From positions 91,537 through 155,536 of the forward strand of contig CAZKGR010000004.1 of the NCBI GenBank assembly GCA_964552465.1: DNA of 64,000 nt, in the 5' to 3' direction. Under the pieces are notes generated by a model. That model was not told the origin of the DNA and searched no databases. It saw only the letters and a program-made list of their open reading frames with translations. The position numbers were made by a program, and so were the translations under genes. The stretch's first letter is position 1, and each line of letters starts with the position of its first letter. The DNA comes from BMS3BBIN04 sp964552465. GTDB lineage: Bacteria; Electryoneota; Electryoneia; Electryoneales; Electryoneaceae. This document shows positions 53,674 to 62,364 of the stretch, piece after piece.

Positions 53674-56412
53674 ATGGCCGCAAAACGACTGTTTCTTATT
53701 GATGCAATGGCCCAGATTTACCGTGCGCATTTCGCTTTCGCGCGGAATCCACTCTTCACTTCCAAAGGTGAAAACGTTTCAGCAGTGTTTGGGTTTACCA
53801 ACACGTTGATGGCGTTAATCGCCCGTGAAAAGCCCGATCTGCTCGCCGTCGTTTACGATACACCGCAACCAACTTTCCGTCATCATGTGTTCGAGGACTA
53901 TAAGGCGACACGTGAGAAGATGCCTGAGGAGCTGGTCGCCCAGTTGCCGCGATTGGATCAGGTGATTGAAGCGTTGAAGATCCCCAAGCTGATTCTGCCG
54001 GGTTACGAGGCGGATGATCTGGTCGGTACGGTTAGTGCGCGCGCTGTTGAGCAGGGATTGGATGTTTTCCTCGTGACCGGGGACAAGGACTATTACCAGC
54101 TGGTGAATGACCGGGTCAAGTTTTATGACACGAAGAAGGGGCTCGACAATGCTACTCTGCTAGGTCCGCCGGAGGTTGAAGAGGTGTTTGGTGTGCCGCC
54201 GCATCAGGTGATCGACGTGCTCGCTCTGGCGGGCGATAAGTCGGATAATATTCCTGGTGTGCAGGGTGTTGGAATGAAGACGGCGATCAAGCTGGTCAAG
54301 CAGTATGGCGGTGTTGAAGAAGTGCTCAACAATGCTGACGAGATCAAGGGCAAGTTGGGTGAGAACATCCGTGAACAGCGTGCAAATGTGTTGTTGTCGA
54401 AGAATTTGGTGACGATCCGTCTCGAAGCGCCGTACGAATGTAATCCGACCGACTTGACCTACGGTCCCTGGTCGGGGGATCAGGTACATGCTCTTTTCGC
54501 CGAGCTCGAATTTCGCAACCTCTTCAAGTACCTGGATGAGTCCCCGAAGTCGGTGAACGAAGAGTCGGTCAAGGTCAGCTACAAATCCGTTATCACGGAG
54601 AACGCGCTGACGACACTCGTTAGCAAGCTAATAAAGGTTAACCGATTTGCAATTGATACTGAGACCACCTCCGCCGATCCGATGCGAGCGGAATTGGTAG
54701 GTATCAGCGTCAGCATGAAGGCGGGGGAGGCCTTCTACATTCCGTTAAACCATTTCCAGTTCGATGGGGAAGCGCCACCGTGGGAGCATGGTCGTTCTCT
54801 CGATGAGACGAAAGACGCTGCCGAGAAGATTCTTGAACGATTGAAACCACTACTGGAAGGTGGACCGGAGAAGATCGGTCAGCATGCGAAATACGACTTT
54901 CTCATCTTCCGGCGGTATGGAATAGATGTCAGTCCGCTCGGGTTTGACCCGATGATCGCCGACTATCTGCTCAACCCGCATCAACGCAGTCATGGCCTCG
55001 ACGCGTTGGCGATGAACTACCTCCAGATAAAGAAGATCGAGACGAAGGAGCTGATTGGAACCGGCAAGTCGCAGATCACAATGGACATGGTTCCGCTTAA
55101 GCAGATAACGCAGTACGCATGCGAGGATGCGGATGTTACGTATCGTCTCGCAGGTGTGATCGAGGAGCAGATCGCGAATGAAGATCTGGCCGATTTGCTC
55201 AACGAAGTTGAGCTGCCGTTGTCGGATGTTCTGATGAAAATGGAGCAGCGGGGGATTCGTCTTGATACGGATTTCCTCGCGGCGATGAGCGTGGAACTCA
55301 AGCAACGACTGGCGGAGCTTGAAGCGGAATGCCACAAAATGGCCGGGCTCGAGTTTAACCTCGCCAGCCCGAAGCAGTTGCAGCACATCCTGTTTGAAAA
55401 GCTAGGCTTGCCGACCTCGGTATCACGCAAGACGAAGACGGGCTTTTCGACTGACCAGTCCGTGCTTGAACGGCTCGCCCCATTGGATCCATTACCGAAG
55501 AAAATCCTCGAGCATCGCGAGCTCAGCAAATTGCTGGGAACTTATGTGGACGCCTTGCCGGCACTGGTGAATCCGTCAACCGGCCGAGTGCATACGAGTT
55601 ATCATCAGACTGTTGCGGCGACGGGACGATTGGCATCTTCGGATCCGAATTTGCAGAACATCCCGATTCGCACGCAGCGTGGGGCAGAGGTTCGAAAGGC
55701 ATTCATCCCGGCGGATGGGCAAACGCTTGTGTCCATAGATTACAGCCAGATCGAGTTACGGATGATGGCGCATCTGAGTGCGGACGAGGCGTTGATTGAT
55801 GCGTTCAACCAGGGTGAAGATATCCATAACACGACTGCCGCGAAGATTTTTAACGTGAAACCGGAAGAGGTAACCAAAGATCATCGCAGCGGTGTCAAGC
55901 AGGTAAATTACGGTGTGCTGTTCGGGATGCGCGAGTTCGGACTGTCGCAACGGATGGGTATTTCGGTGCAGGAAGCGCGCGAGTTCATAGATGGATATTT
56001 CGGAGCGTTCCCTGGAGTAAAGCGCTACATCGACCATCTGCTTGAAGACGCGCGCAAGTCGGGTATGGTTAAGACGATCCTCGGTAGGCGTCGACCATTA
56101 CCGGAATTACTCTCACCGAACCGCAATCTGGTCCAGAGCGGCGAGCGGATGGCTATTGCCTCGGCGGTCCAAGGATCGGCGGCCGATCTGATCAAGCTCG
56201 CAATGCTGAAGCTGGATAGCGACATTGAACGTGAACAGGTACCGTACAAGATGCTGCTCCAGGTTCACGACGAACTGGTGTTTGAAGTCCCTGAAGGCGA
56301 AGAAGAAACGGCTATCACCTGGATCAAGCAACGGATGGAATCGGCGATGGAACTGAAGGTGCCGATCGTTGCAGACGCTGGTTGGGGCAAGAACTGGTTG
56401 GAAGCGCATTGA
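53674..56412 (+). CDS. polA: DNA polymerase I
   Basis: The 912-residue enzyme has all three classical parts. The 5'-3' exonuclease (about 1-290) shows ALAGDKSDNIPGVQGVG. The 3'-5' exonuclease (about 310-510) shows active metal residues in AIDTETTSADP (Exo I) and YACEDADVTYRL (Exo III). The polymerase (about 530-912) has SIDYSQIELR (motif A), KQVNYGVLFGM (O-helix region) and LLQVHDELVFEVPE (motif C). Many bacteria outside the proteobacteria lack a working proofreading domain, so its retention is notable. The next gene begins 35 bp after the stop. Confidence 0.97.
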   Translation: MAAKRLFLIDAMAQIYRAHFAFARNPLFTSKGENVSAVFGFTNTLMALIAREKPDLLAVVYDTPQPTFRHHVFEDYKATREKMPEELVAQLPRLDQVIEALKIPKLILPGYEADDLVGTVSARAVEQGLDVFLVTGDKDYYQLVNDRVKFYDTKKGLDNATLLGPPEVEEVFGVPPHQVIDVLALAGDKSDNIPGVQGVGMKTAIKLVKQYGGVEEVLNNADEIKGKLGENIREQRANVLLSKNLVTIRLEAPYECNPTDLTYGPWSGDQVHALFAELEFRNLFKYLDESPKSVNEESVKVSYKSVITENALTTLVSKLIKVNRFAIDTETTSADPMRAELVGISVSMKAGEAFYIPLNHFQFDGEAPPWEHGRSLDETKDAAEKILERLKPLLEGGPEKIGQHAKYDFLIFRRYGIDVSPLGFDPMIADYLLNPHQRSHGLDALAMNYLQIKKIETKELIGTGKSQITMDMVPLKQITQYACEDADVTYRLAGVIEEQIANEDLADLLNEVELPLSDVLMKMEQRGIRLDTDFLAAMSVELKQRLAELEAECHKMAGLEFNLASPKQLQHILFEKLGLPTSVSRKTKTGFSTDQSVLERLAPLDPLPKKILEHRELSKLLGTYVDALPALVNPSTGRVHTSYHQTVAATGRLASSDPNLQNIPIRTQRGAEVRKAFIPADGQTLVSIDYSQIELRMMAHLSADEALIDAFNQGEDIHNTTAAKIFNVKPEEVTKDHRSGVKQVNYGVLFGMREFGLSQRMGISVQEAREFIDGYFGAFPGVKRYIDHLLEDARKSGMVKTILGRRRPLPELLSPNRNLVQSGERMAIASAVQGSAADLIKLAMLKLDSDIEREQVPYKMLLQVHDELVFEVPEGEEETAITWIKQRMESAMELKVPIVADAGWGKNWLEAH

Positions 56413-56416
56413 CGGT

Positions 56417-56450
56417 GAGATACGAGATACGAGATATGAGATTCGAGATG
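56417..56450. repeat. GAGATNN heptamer array between polA and the subtilase gene
   Basis: Tandem 7-base units GAGATAC, GAGATAC, GAGATAT, GAGATTC and a partial GAGATG fill the short gap and run into the subtilase start codon, so they form its translation-start region. Confidence 0.8.
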
Positions 56451-57857
56451 AAGGACAAAAGACTGCGACGAATGTTTTTCTTCCTGCTGGCAATAGTCTT
56501 CGGCTTGTTGGTGAGTCTACAGGTTCAAGCACAGAGTTACTGGATCGAGTTCACCGACAAGGGTCAGTGGGAAAACCTGAACCAGGTTGAACTGGAAGCG
56601 GCGGCTTTCGAGCATGGGCTTACCCAGCGTGCGATTGAACGTCGCGAGCTTGAGGGATTGAGCGGTGACGCGTTGATCACGCTCGATGACCTTCCGCCAG
56701 ATGCTGAGTACATGGCGATGATTCGCGAGCTCGGTGCGGATCTTGAGCAGCAATCGCGCTGGTTCAACTGTGTGAGCGTTATGGCGGATGATGCTGTGTT
56801 GGCACAGATTCGTGAGCTGCCATTTGTACAATCCGTGGAACGCGTCGGTGTGCTCGAGATCGCGCGATCATCTTATGAGGTGGTGGAAGAGTTTGATGGT
56901 AATCCAGCACCTGGACCAGGGATCGACACTCCGGGAAGCTACGGACCAAGCTATTTGCAGGCGTTGCAGGTGAATGCGGTCGAGGCGCACCGTCAGGGGA
57001 TTACTGGCAAGGGTGTGCTGTTGGTGATTATCGATGGCGGATTCGAGCTCTCACATGAGTGCTTTGAGACGGTTGACATCTTTGCCGAATGGGATGTGAC
57101 CGAGAACGATGACTACACCGGTCAGGAGCCGGAGGATGCACGTGGCCAGACATCTCACGGGACCGGCTGCCTATCCGAGATCGGTGGTTACAGCCCGGGC
57201 AACCTGATCGGAATCGCGTACGAAGCTAGCTTTGTGCTGGTGAAGAGCGAGTACGTACCTACGGAGACAGTGCAGGAAGAGGACGACTGGGTCGCTGGCC
57301 TCGAATGGGCGGAGCGTTTAGGCGCGTCGGTAGGTAGTTCATCGCTGGGCTATACTGACTGGTACAACACGGCGATGTATGATGGTGTCTACCCATTGAC
57401 CAGCAGAGCGATTACCAGAGCGTACGAAAAGGGAATGGTAGTAGTTACGTCTGCGAGTAACGAGGGTCCACAGCCGATGACCCTAGGTGCACCGGCGGAC
57501 TGCTATGGTGGTTTAGCTATTGGTGCCATTGATAGTCTTGGGATGATAGGCGGATTTTCGAGCCGTGGTCCGACCGCGGATGGTCGGATCAAGCCGGATC
57601 TGGTAACTCGTGGAGTGCGAACTTTACTGTGCAGTCCACAAACGCGAAACCGTTATTCCTACTGGAACGGCACCAGCATGGCATGCCCTATCGGGGCTGG
57701 TGTGGTTGCGTTGGTGCGTCAGGCTCAACCGGAATGGAGTGCGGCTCAGGTTATGGAAGCGTTGAAGATGACTGCGGATCGCGCGGATCGTCCTGGCAAT
57801 GTGTATGGCTGGGGCATTCCCGATGTGATGAAAGCGATCGCCTACGAGTTCGAGTGA
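56448..57857 (+). CDS. Secreted subtilisin-like serine protease (S8)
   Basis: The 469-residue protein has a signal peptide (about 9-29, ending VQAQ) and an N-terminal inhibitor/propeptide segment (about 30-135). An S8 catalytic domain follows, with Asp in LVIIDGGFELSHE (about 187-199), His in QTSHGTGCLSEIGG and Ser in YWNGTSMACPIG. The oxyanion Asn region is VTSASNEGP. All three catalytic residues are present. There is no C-terminal sorting domain, so it is either released or periplasmic. The start is unsure because the heptamer array covers this region: ATGs at 56436, 56448 and 56472 are all possible. Confidence 0.9.
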   Translation: MKDKRLRRMFFFLLAIVFGLLVSLQVQAQSYWIEFTDKGQWENLNQVELEAAAFEHGLTQRAIERRELEGLSGDALITLDDLPPDAEYMAMIRELGADLEQQSRWFNCVSVMADDAVLAQIRELPFVQSVERVGVLEIARSSYEVVEEFDGNPAPGPGIDTPGSYGPSYLQALQVNAVEAHRQGITGKGVLLVIIDGGFELSHECFETVDIFAEWDVTENDDYTGQEPEDARGQTSHGTGCLSEIGGYSPGNLIGIAYEASFVLVKSEYVPTETVQEEDDWVAGLEWAERLGASVGSSSLGYTDWYNTAMYDGVYPLTSRAITRAYEKGMVVVTSASNEGPQPMTLGAPADCYGGLAIGAIDSLGMIGGFSSRGPTADGRIKPDLVTRGVRTLLCSPQTRNRYSYWNGTSMACPIGAGVVALVRQAQPEWSAAQVMEALKMTADRADRPGNVYGWGIPDVMKAIAYEFE

Positions 57858-57872
57858 TTTTCTGATGTTCAT

Positions 57873-58024
57873 GGTGCCCGTGTTTCGCCACCGCAGGCGG
57901 GTAACGCAGCTGAAACAGACAGTTAAATAATCAGGCCCGTGCTCGCTTGCATGCGCGGATGATCCAACGATCTGGATGAAAGCGAATCCGCGATAGCCGT
58001 CTTCGACGGTCTATCACGGGCACC
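57873..58024. other. Structured intergenic region with nested inverted repeats
   Basis: GGTGCCCGTG (57873-57882) is repeated in inverted form as CACGGGCACC (58015-58024). Inside, GCCCGT (57935-57940) can pair with ACGGGC (58016-58021), GCGGAT (57955-57960) with ATCCGC (57986-57991), and GATAGCCGTC with GACGG(T)CTATC (57992-58015). Together these make a compact three-way junction without linker bases on one side. No reading frame or known riboswitch is recognised. Confidence 0.55.
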
Positions 58025-58045
58025 TTGGTTAAGGATGTTCAAGTG

Positions 58046-59110
58046 ATGAAGCCGTTTAAAATCTGTGCAGCCCTGTTGTTGATGCTGATGGTGTTCGTCT
58101 TGCTCGCGGCATGCGCTGGTCAACAATCAACTCTACCCCCGCCAGATACGTCGACGCCAGAACTTGAACGTACCGTTACGGTCCAGGTCGCGGTGGAGAA
58201 TCTGCGTGCGACTCCGAATGGATCGAAGGTTGGCGAGACAACCAGTGGTTCGGAGCATGTGTTTGTCGAACGCCGCGGCAACTGGGTGCAGGTGAAGGAA
58301 GGGGTGCGCGACGATGTATGGATCTGGGCACCATCAGTAGGTTTTCATAAGGTGAATCCGCTCGCAGTGTCGACTTGGATTGGAGGGGGCCAGCCACAAA
58401 CTGTGGACAGCTTGACCTCAATTGTTGGTTTACCGGATGAGGTGGAACAGCTTGGGGGCGAGTTGTATCTGTACCGCTACCTGAACCAGCATGCGGATCG
58501 CGAAGGAACGCTGTTTGGCACGTCGAGCTTCAACGTCGTCGAGTTGATAGTTGATCGTGTTTCGCGGGAAGTGTTGGGACTTGAGATGGAGCTGCCACCG
58601 TTCTCAGGATCAGCAAAAGAACTGCTGAGGGCAGTTGGTCTGCCGGAGGTGCGTTCGACGAAGACGAATTTCGAGCACGCGTTGTACATGAACAAATTCT
58701 CCGGCATCTCTAAATTGGAATTCACCTTTGTCGCTGGCGATTTCAACAAGATCCAGTTGCTTACTGCGCAACGGTATGCTTCCGACGCTTTCGCGAACGC
58801 CTTGATCAGCTCTGAGAAGAAGATCGTGCACGAGGGTAATCAGCTGATGTTGTCCATGGAGGTGACGAGCACGTCTGGGGAGTATGCGTTCGCAGCTCTT
58901 GACATTGACGTCGAGCTGGTGGAAGGGGACCGGAAGCTCGGAATGTGGACGTTGTCGAACCTGAATGTCCGTATTGAACCAGGGGAGAGGGAGCTGGTGT
59001 ATGAGGCGCTTCCGCTGAGTGATGCGGGGATCGATGTCAACCGGGTGGCTGCACGCGCAGAGATTGTCGGCGCGGTGACAGTTCCGGCTGGGGTGGTGTC
59101 GCAGCCATGA
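58046..59110 (+). CDS. SH3-domain lipoprotein
   Basis: The protein is 354 residues. A lipoprotein signal (FVLLAAC, lipidated Cys at about 23) is followed by a Pro/Thr-rich linker and a bacterial SH3 domain (about 45-105). The domain contains VAVENLRATPNGSKVGETTSG and GNWVQVKEGVRDDVWIWAPSVGF. The rest (about 110-354) has beta-rich sequence I do not recognise. Bacterial SH3 domains often bind cell wall. I chose ATG 58046, 10 bp after AAGGA; the TTG at 58025 is an alternative. It overlaps the following HAD gene by 4 bp. Confidence 0.78.
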   Translation: MKPFKICAALLLMLMVFVLLAACAGQQSTLPPPDTSTPELERTVTVQVAVENLRATPNGSKVGETTSGSEHVFVERRGNWVQVKEGVRDDVWIWAPSVGFHKVNPLAVSTWIGGGQPQTVDSLTSIVGLPDEVEQLGGELYLYRYLNQHADREGTLFGTSSFNVVELIVDRVSREVLGLEMELPPFSGSAKELLRAVGLPEVRSTKTNFEHALYMNKFSGISKLEFTFVAGDFNKIQLLTAQRYASDAFANALISSEKKIVHEGNQLMLSMEVTSTSGEYAFAALDIDVELVEGDRKLGMWTLSNLNVRIEPGERELVYEALPLSDAGIDVNRVAARAEIVGAVTVPAGVVSQP

Positions 59111-59811
59111 GTGAATCTGCCTCGCCGAATCTCCTGGTTATCATTGACGTTGATGGCACAATGATCAAGAATGGGATGGCTCTGCGTGATCCATTCTACA
59201 CGGCTTTCCGTGAGGTTATCGGCAAGGACATCCGTGGCTTGACGGTGAATTTCGCTGGACGGACCGACCGTGGCATAATCCGCGATTACTTCGAACTTGT
59301 GAATGTGGACGGTGACTTCGAAGAGTTGTTTACGGCCTTCGCGGAACGGTTCTGCGAACTGGTCGAACGTGACTATCCCACCCATCCTGATCCACGCTTG
59401 TTGCCTGGTGTAATACCCCTGCTGGACGCGATCAGCGAACATCCGGATGCAGCGTTGGTTCTCGGCACGGGCAACATCCGTGAGAGCTGCAATATCAAGT
59501 TGAAGCGTTTCGATCTGCTGAGGTACTTCCCGCATCTGGGAGGATTTGGAGGGGAACATGAGCTGCGGGCGGATGCGATCCGTGCCGCGATGGATGTTGG
59601 TCGCGAAGCGTATGGTTGGAACGGTCAAGCGTGGGTGATTGGCGACACGGTCAATGATGCAGTCGCCGCACATCAAGTGGGTGCGAAGGCGTTACTGACT
59701 GCGACCGGGACCATCTCGCTGGCTGAATTACAAACCTCGGAAGCAGAGTTCATCCTTCCTGACCTGACCGATACCAGCCGCATACTCGAGATTCTTGGAT
59801 TGTCTTCGTAG
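59107..59811 (+). CDS. HAD-superfamily phosphatase (phosphoglycolate phosphatase-like)
   Basis: The 234-residue protein has motif I IIDVDGTMIKNG (about 11-22), an alpha-helical cap, motif II LGTGNIRE, and motif IV VIGDTVNDAVAAHQVGAKAL (about 178-197). Architecture and size fit the Gph branch, which removes phosphoglycolate and similar small phosphates. It is translationally coupled to the SH3 lipoprotein gene, which is an unusual partner. The substrate is not determinable from sequence. Confidence 0.85.
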   Translation: MSESASPNLLVIIDVDGTMIKNGMALRDPFYTAFREVIGKDIRGLTVNFAGRTDRGIIRDYFELVNVDGDFEELFTAFAERFCELVERDYPTHPDPRLLPGVIPLLDAISEHPDAALVLGTGNIRESCNIKLKRFDLLRYFPHLGGFGGEHELRADAIRAAMDVGREAYGWNGQAWVIGDTVNDAVAAHQVGAKALLTATGTISLAELQTSEAEFILPDLTDTSRILEILGLSS

Positions 59812-59833
59812 CCCGAGGCAGAAAACTGTTTGC

Positions 59834-59881
59834 CGGGACGCTTTTATCCGGCACAGCCGGATTCAGAGATGACGCGTCCCG
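59834..59881. repeat. Nested hairpin after the HAD gene
   Basis: The outer arms CGGGACGC (59834-59841) and GCGTCCCG (59874-59881) enclose an inner hairpin TCCGGC-ACA-GCCGGA (59847-59861). It may act as a terminator or a cruciform in the 196-bp gap between convergent genes. Confidence 0.6.
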
Positions 59882-59895
59882 CGTTAACAAAAGGA

Positions 59896-59916
59896 CCCGG
59901 CACTGGGAGTGCCGGG
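59896..59916. terminator. Hairpin between convergent genes
   Basis: CCCGGCACT-GGG-AGTGCCGGG is a perfect 9-bp stem with a 3-nt loop. On the minus strand it is followed by TCCTTTTGTT, so it fits a terminator for the universal stress protein gene, about 90 bp after its stop. Confidence 0.6.
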
Positions 59917-59950
59917 CTACTTGCTGACTGTCCTTTGCTATCTGTTGTTA

Positions 59951-59994
59951 TCTTTTCCTGTCTTTTCCTGTCTTTTCCTCACATCTCATATCTC
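59951..59994. repeat. Decamer and heptamer tandem repeats
   Basis: Two perfect copies and one near-copy of TCTTTTCCTG (59951-59980) adjoin two units of the GAGATNN heptamer on the minus strand (GAGATAT and GAGATGT, 59981-59994). It is the same heptamer family as at 56417-56450. Confidence 0.75.
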
Positions 59995-60007
59995 GAGTCT
60001 GCTATTC

Positions 60008-60931
60008 TTACCACGCCGGATGTTTGTCGGGTTGGTACGGCTTGACCATCACCGGGACCGGACTCTTGCGGATCAGCTTCTCAGTTGTTCCACCGAGCAG
60101 GAACTGATCGAGCGCGTTCCATCCCTGGTTGGCGATGACAATCAAATCGACATCGTGATTGCTGGCGTAATCACTGATTTCAGTGTGTGCCCGGCCTGAG
60201 CTTAGTTCAAAGGGAGTTCCACCGGGCAGGATGTCCCCGGCAAACTTTTTCAGGGCATCAATAGAACGTGTTTTCAGGTCTGGATCGATGTCAGTTGTGG
60301 TTGGTTTGTCGGAGAAGAAGCCGGGTGCGGAAAGCACGGGTTCGAAGACGTGAAAGACCACAAGTTCTGACCCAAATTTGGAAGCGATGTTGACTGCGAG
60401 CTGGAGCGATTCACGAGATGCGTCGGAGAAGTCTACCGGAGCGAGGATCTTGTTGTATTTCCCCTGGTTGCTGATCAGGAGGTCTTCGCCTTTGTGAATC
60501 GTGAGTACAGGTGCGAGTGAGCTGCGGATGACCTTGTCAGTTGTGCTGCCGAGGACGAAACTTTTCAGAGCACCGCGCCCGTGGGTTCCCATGATGACGA
60601 GATCAATGGATTCCTGCTCGATGAAGTCGAGGATCTCGCTAGCGTCTGAGATATTGCGGCGTACTTCTTCACGTATCGTAACTGTTCCCTGGATCACGGG
60701 TAGCGAATTATCATCGATGCGATCTGCAACGTGTTGTCTGATAAATGCAAAAAGTTCACCGAGATCGGGAAACTCTTTTTTCGGGTTGTAGGGATCGTGC
60801 GTGTGTGGAACTTCGACGTGCAACATGATGAGTTCAGCTTCATATTTATGCGCGAGAACAAGGGCATGGTCAAGTGCTTTATTTGACGCTGACGAGAAGT
60901 CGGTTGGCAAGAGGAAGCGCCTCTTCTTCAT
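60008..60931 (-). CDS. Tandem universal stress protein
   Basis: The 307-residue protein contains two UspA domains. The first (about 1-150) has the ATP-binding loop MGTHGRGALKSFVLGSTTDKV. The second (about 160-300) has IANQGWNALDQFLLGGTTEKLI, where the spacing is kept but some glycines are replaced, so nucleotide binding may be weaker. Such proteins bind ATP and are linked to survival under stress. It is a single-gene unit, divergent from the transporter gene at 61049. Confidence 0.9.
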   Translation of the reverse strand: MKKRRFLLPTDFSSASNKALDHALVLAHKYEAELIMLHVEVPHTHDPYNPKKEFPDLGELFAFIRQHVADRIDDNSLPVIQGTVTIREEVRRNISDASEILDFIEQESIDLVIMGTHGRGALKSFVLGSTTDKVIRSSLAPVLTIHKGEDLLISNQGKYNKILAPVDFSDASRESLQLAVNIASKFGSELVVFHVFEPVLSAPGFFSDKPTTTDIDPDLKTRSIDALKKFAGDILPGGTPFELSSGRAHTEISDYASNHDVDLIVIANQGWNALDQFLLGGTTEKLIRKSPVPVMVKPYQPDKHPAW

Positions 60932-61048
60932 GGTTTTTACTCCGTATGTTGCGCTTGAGATTGTAGTACAATTCCGGGTAGATAATTTGCGTAGAATTCT
61001 GCCCGAACGTTGTTGGAAAATGTTACTGTGTGAACGTGGAGAGAACAG

Positions 61049-61729
61049 ATGAACGAGCTGCTCTTCTTTGTCTGGACCATTATAGTAGTCGGACTTGTGC
61101 TAATGGCGTTTCGCATGGGCAGGTTCGCACTGTACGGAGTGGTCGGCGTTTATATCATTTTGGCTAACATTTTCGTGACCAAGCAAATCACCTTGTTCGG
61201 TGTGGCTGCAACGGGTGGAAACTCGCTTTATGGAGCGATATTTCTTGCGACAGATTTGCTCAACGAACACTGGGGAAAGAAGGAAGCTCAACGGGCTGTA
61301 TGGTTCGGTTGGGCATGTGCAGGTTTCTACTTACTCGCCAGTCAGGTGTTTCTGTGGTTTGAACCGTCGGTGGATGATTTCGTGCACCCGGCGATGCATA
61401 GTATTTTCTCATTTGCTCCCCGAATTGTGGTAGGCTCGTTGATCGCATACATCATCAGCCAATCGCATGATGTTTTCTCATTCAACATGTGGAAGGTCCG
61501 TACTGGAGGGAAGCACCTCTGGTTGCGGAACAACGCGTCGACATGGGTTAGCCAATTGATCGACTCGGCGCTGTTCACGTTGATCGCATTCTATGGAATC
61601 TTCGATATGGCGATCCTGGTGCAAATATTCATCACGACTTATGTGCTGAAATTGATCGTTGCGGCGATAGATACGCCGTTCCTGTATCTCAGTCGACGTT
61701 TTAAACCAGCAGAACTCAAAGACGTCTGA
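61049..61729 (+). CDS. yhhQ: Queuosine precursor transporter (YhhQ/VUT family)
   Basis: The 226-residue membrane protein has about six helices and the VUT-family motifs TGGNSLYGAIFLATDLLNEHWGKKEAQ (read in part, about 52-78) and NNASTWVSQLIDSALFTLIAF (in part). YhhQ imports preQ0/preQ1-type precursors of the tRNA base queuosine. I looked for a preQ1 riboswitch in the 117-bp leader and did not recognise one. The start ATG 61049 follows TGGAGAGA. Confidence 0.88.
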   Translation: MNELLFFVWTIIVVGLVLMAFRMGRFALYGVVGVYIILANIFVTKQITLFGVAATGGNSLYGAIFLATDLLNEHWGKKEAQRAVWFGWACAGFYLLASQVFLWFEPSVDDFVHPAMHSIFSFAPRIVVGSLIAYIISQSHDVFSFNMWKVRTGGKHLWLRNNASTWVSQLIDSALFTLIAFYGIFDMAILVQIFITTYVLKLIVAAIDTPFLYLSRRFKPAELKDV

Positions 61730-61775
61730 GATATTGTATATCTGAAACTGACTGGGTGAAAGAAGAAGGGAAGAG

Positions 61776-62235
61776 ATGAAGCGCATTCTCGTACTGTCAA
61801 CATTAGTTCTTTTTACTCTCACATCATTTTCGCATGCGATATATGATGATGACTACACATACGGTGTCGGTCTTCAATTGATTGATCCAGTTGCCTTTGG
61901 ACCAAGTTTCACCTGGGATCTGCCGTCTTTTCCGATGAGCATTCAAGGTGTACTCGGCTTGAATAACTTCCCATCTCCGGTTGCCAGAGCGCGATACGTT
62001 TTTCTCGAGCGAGAGTACCTTGACGGATATGCGTATGAGAGGTGGCGCTGTCGGCGTGTACGAGAATAATGGCGCTAAAAAGGACGGGCTGGGTGTTTTC
62101 GGTGGCATTGGTGCGGGCGTTGAATGGGATTGGCGAGAAGTGAGGGACGATTTACCACCTCTTTCCTGGAGTCTTGAGCTCGGATTGAACCATACGAGTA
62201 TTTCACTTGGATTTGGAGTGCATTACACATTCTGA
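61776..62235 (+). pseudogene. Small outer-membrane barrel-like gene broken by a frameshift
   Basis: The first frame starts at ATG 61776 behind AAGGGAAG and gives a signal peptide (KRILVLSTLVLFTLTSFSHA) and the strands YGVGLQLIDPVAFGPSFTWDL. It loses sense after FLEREYLDGYAYE near 62040. The +1 frame continues with GGAVGVYENNG, GLGVFGGIGAGVEWDW and SLGFGVHYTF*, ending in Phe as barrels do. The shift lies at about 62030-62045. The restored protein would have about 152 residues. A sequencing error or a real pseudogene are both possible. Confidence 0.75.
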
Positions 62236-62364
62236 CCAGGCGCTGCGTATGAACACACATTTTCGCGGAAAAAGAAGTGATTCTCCGGAGGCGTGAGAGT
62301 AGCTCATGGCACTAATCTCGAATAGTTTATCTCGTCTCGTTGACCCAACTCTCCGGCGCACCTC

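Noticed and set aside
57935..58021. The 87-nt three-way junction read as a tRNA
   Set aside because: The acceptor-like stem is 7 bp, but the D-arm and T-loop lack the conserved GG and TTCRA placement, and the middle stem is too long.
60932..61048. A preQ1 riboswitch in the leader of the queuosine-precursor transporter
   Set aside because: I found no short pseudoknot pattern of the known preQ1 classes; a covariance-model search would be needed to overturn this.
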